DNA from: Treponema sp.
GTDB taxonomy: Bacteria > Spirochaetota > Spirochaetia > Treponematales > Breznakiellaceae
DNA length: 7,635 bases
Direction: 5' to 3'
Assembly (NCBI GenBank): GCA_031258265.1
Contig: JAIRNB010000169.1
Span: 1 to 7,635 of the forward strand
Position 1 is the stretch's first letter. Every line of letters begins with the position of its first letter. A program made the position numbers and the translations under genes. The notes beneath the pieces are model-generated. The model saw only the letters and a list, made by a program, of their open reading frames with translations, was not told the DNA's origin and did not search any database. Positions 6,142-7,635 of this stretch are shown piece by piece.

Positions 6142-7032
6142 TTAGTAGATCTCATGGGATTTTTTCTCAAACCGCATATTGATAATGGTGATTACCATAA
6201 TCACAAAAAAGAGAAGGTAAGCCAGCGCCGAGGCGTAACCCATCTTCATATACTTAAAGGCCGTTTGATAAAGGTAATGGGCCAAAAGAGAGGAAGAGCG
6301 GCCCGGGCCGCCCTTGGTCATCAGGTTGATGATGTCGAAGGTTTGGAAGGAACCGATGATCGAAGTGACAAAAACAAAAAAGGTGGTGGGGGTTAAAAGG
6401 GGAATGGTTATATGAATAAGCTGCTGAAGGGGACTGGCGCCGTCCAGTTCGCTGGCCTCGTAATAAACCGTGGAGATACTCTGGAGCCCCGCCAGAAAGA
6501 GGAGCATGCTGTAGCCCGCGTTCTTCCAGATACAGACAATACATACCGAGATAAGGGAAAGCCGGGAAGTGGTAAGCCATTGAATGGGGGGAGCTCCAAA
6601 AAAAGAAAGGAAGTAGTTAATAAGCCCGAATTCCGGGTTGTAGAGCCACTGCCAAACCACCGCTATGGCAACCCAGGAAGTTATGGAGGGCAAAAAGAAG
6701 GCCGCCCGGTAGATTTTTTTAAAATGAATACCGGAATCCAGAAGGACCGCGAGAATTAAGGCGATCACCATACCCACCGGAACGGTAATAAACGTAAAGA
6801 CCACCGTGTTGCGGAGGCACTGGAGGGCCACTTCGTCCTTGAAAATATTGATAAAATTACCAAGCCCCACAAATTCCATGGGGCTGATAAGATCGTACCT
6901 GGTAAGACTCATGATAAAGGTCCAGATGATGGGAAAAAGCATGAAGGTAAAAAAGAGGATGATATTGGGGGAAAGCATCACTATCGCGTATGGGGTATCG
7001 TTCAGTATCGCTTTTTTTCTTAGCGCTGTCAT
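6142..7032 (-). CDS. ABC sugar transporter permease, MalF/UgpA-like (CUT1 family)
   Basis: This inner-membrane permease, partner of the next gene product, has 296 residues, like UgpA/LacF (no long MalF-type N-terminal extension). Six hydrophobic segments are seen at about residues 22-45, 76-98, 109-130, 158-181, 214-234 and 265-287. The EAA loop is at 192-211 (EASELDGASPLQQL...IP), and the family motif TKGGPGRSS at 239-247. A clear Shine-Dalgarno, AGGAG (7043-7039), stands six bases before the ATG. It touches the T tract of the terminator at 7044-7080, so most transcripts from the binding-protein gene probably end just before this gene. Confidence 0.95.
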   Translation of the reverse strand: MTALRKKAILNDTPYAIVMLSPNIILFFTFMLFPIIWTFIMSLTRYDLISPMEFVGLGNFINIFKDEVALQCLRNTVVFTFITVPVGMVIALILAVLLDSGIHFKKIYRAAFFLPSITSWVAIAVVWQWLYNPEFGLINYFLSFFGAPPIQWLTTSRLSLISVCIVCIWKNAGYSMLLFLAGLQSISTVYYEASELDGASPLQQLIHITIPLLTPTTFFVFVTSIIGSFQTFDIINLMTKGGPGRSSSLLAHYLYQTAFKYMKMGYASALAYLLFFVIMVITIINMRFEKKSHEIY

Positions 7033-7043
7033 TCCGTTCTCCT

Positions 7044-7080
7044 AAAAAAACAGGGCTGTCCTAAGGCTCAGGACAGCCCT
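7044..7080 (-). terminator. Intrinsic terminator/attenuator between binding protein and permeases
   Basis: On the minus strand, a perfect 11-base stem (AGGGCTGTCCT, 7080-7070, with its complement at 7062-7052) encloses a 7-base loop. One G and seven Ts (7050-7044) follow. The stem starts nine bases after the TAA of the binding-protein gene. This is a textbook Rho-independent terminator placed inside an operon. Partial read-through at such sites commonly gives much more binding protein than permease. The last T is directly followed by AGGAG, the permease Shine-Dalgarno. Confidence 0.9.
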
Positions 7081-7089
7081 TTCTGTGGT

Positions 7090-7635
7090 TTAGCGGAGCG
7101 CCTGTAATTCGGCGTTACTCCTCCTTTCGATGTTGGCCAGGATCGTGTCGATATTTTCATTGTCCTGGAAATACTTGTCATGCTCCTCCTGGATAATATC
7201 TATGCAGATAGCTGCCCTTACCACGGCTTCCGGATGTGCCGCCGCGTTTATCAGGTAGGGCCGCATCTGCCGGTAATAAGGACCAAGCCGCGCCTCATTG
7301 TACCAGCCGTCCATCCCGTTGGGGCCGTCGGACCAGAGGGACTTCCGGTTGGGGAGCCAAAGCCCCTCCTTGCAGAGCTGGCCCTGGTACTCCATGCCGG
7401 AGAGGAACTGGAGGAATTTCCAGGCTTCATCGGGATGCCTGGAAGCCTTAGCAATGGAGTGGAGGTGGGCCCCACCGACGGTAGTGAGCTTGCCATAGTG
7501 GGGCATGGGAGCAATGCCCACAGGAAAACCCAGGGTGGAAAGTTCCTGCAGGGCCCAGGAACCCTCCAGGAGCATGGCGACTTTGCCGGTCTGGAGCATC
7601 TGGGCGGCGTTCATCCCCACGTTTTCCAGGGTGGA
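7090..7635 (-). CDS. ABC sugar-binding protein, C-terminal part (cut by window edge)
   Basis: The reading frame is open to the right edge, giving the last 181 residues of an extracellular solute-binding protein of the family 1 / UgpB-MalE type, whose full length is usually 400-450. Counted from the window edge, typical C-lobe motifs are visible: GKVAMLLEGSW (17-27), the APMPHYG segment (42-48), and GGAHLHSIAKAS followed by DEAWKFLQFLSG (54-80). A helical C-terminus follows. The N-terminal half, including any lipoprotein signal, is outside the window. Apparent starts inside this stretch (for example the GTG at 7620) are internal codons. The gene is first in the operon seen here and is followed by the terminator at 7044-7080. 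Its role is capture of the oligosaccharide for the two permeases. The ligand is unknown, with arabinofuranosides suggested by the GH127 neighbour. Confidence 0.9.
   Translation of the reverse strand, partial: STLENVGMNAAQMLQTGKVAMLLEGSWALQELSTLGFPVGIAPMPHYGKLTTVGGAHLHSIAKASRHPDEAWKFLQFLSGMEYQGQLCKEGLWLPNRKSLWSDGPNGMDGWYNEARLGPYYRQMRPYLINAAAHPEAVVRAAICIDIIQEEHDKYFQDNENIDTILANIERRSNAELQALR

Noticed and set aside
7618..7620. GTG at 7620 as start of a short binding-protein gene
   Set aside because: The frame stays open to the window edge, and the translated stretch is clearly the C-terminal lobe of a longer binding protein.

Overview
The window holds six protein-coding genes, all on the minus strand, so transcription runs from high to low coordinates. 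In reading order they are: the C-terminal part of an ABC sugar-binding protein (cut by the right edge), two CUT1-type ABC permeases, a cytoplasmic GH127 beta-L-arabinofuranosidase-like hydrolase, glutamyl-tRNA synthetase (gltX), and a ROK-family transcriptional repressor. Beyond the ROK gene, at the left edge, lies a promoter pointing out of the window towards a gene that is not seen. The organism is probably a GC-moderate to GC-rich spirochaete of the Treponema type. This rests mainly on the style of GltX (RAQEW and VSPPLF signatures, N-terminus with QHIGGIRTALFNY) and on the ROK plus CUT1 gene content. It is an inference by eye, not a search result.

Layout. 7635-7090 is the solute-binding protein. 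7080-7044 is an intrinsic terminator whose T tract runs straight into the ribosome binding site of the first permease. 7032-6142 and 6129-5296 are the permeases, 12 bases apart. 5208-3238 is the GH127 enzyme, whose start I move to the ATG at 5208. 3168-3144 is a very strong GC hairpin without a T tract. 3117-3089 is a near-consensus promoter ending five bases before the gltX ATG. 3083-1587 is gltX. 1477-1434 is a compact operator/promoter region running to the ROK ATG. 1433-210 is the ROK gene. 75-21 is a leftward promoter followed by an operator-like site that matches the one in front of the ROK gene. No gene-free stretch exceeds about 210 bases. I saw no RNA gene, CRISPR array or insertion sequence.

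How it fits together. The binding protein and two permeases would import an oligosaccharide. The GH127 enzyme, which has no signal peptide and keeps all the catalytic and zinc residues known from HypBA1, would cut it in the cytoplasm, releasing L-arabinose if the family's main activity holds. No ATP-binding subunit is encoded in the part seen. It may lie beyond the edge or be a shared MsmK/UgpC-type ATPase. The ROK protein looks like a sugar-responsive repressor: it has a winged HTH and the Mlc-type zinc motif but lacks the sugar-kinase catalytic Asp. gltX is a housekeeping gene with its own promoter, and its place between the two sugar-related units is probably incidental.

The most interesting signals are regulatory. 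(1) The same two-part motif, GGTCTAAGT then CTTAAC, lies at both the ROK promoter and the leftward promoter. (2) Two neighbouring genes, gltX and the ROK gene, appear to make leaderless mRNAs, while the sugar-operon genes have normal ribosome binding sites.
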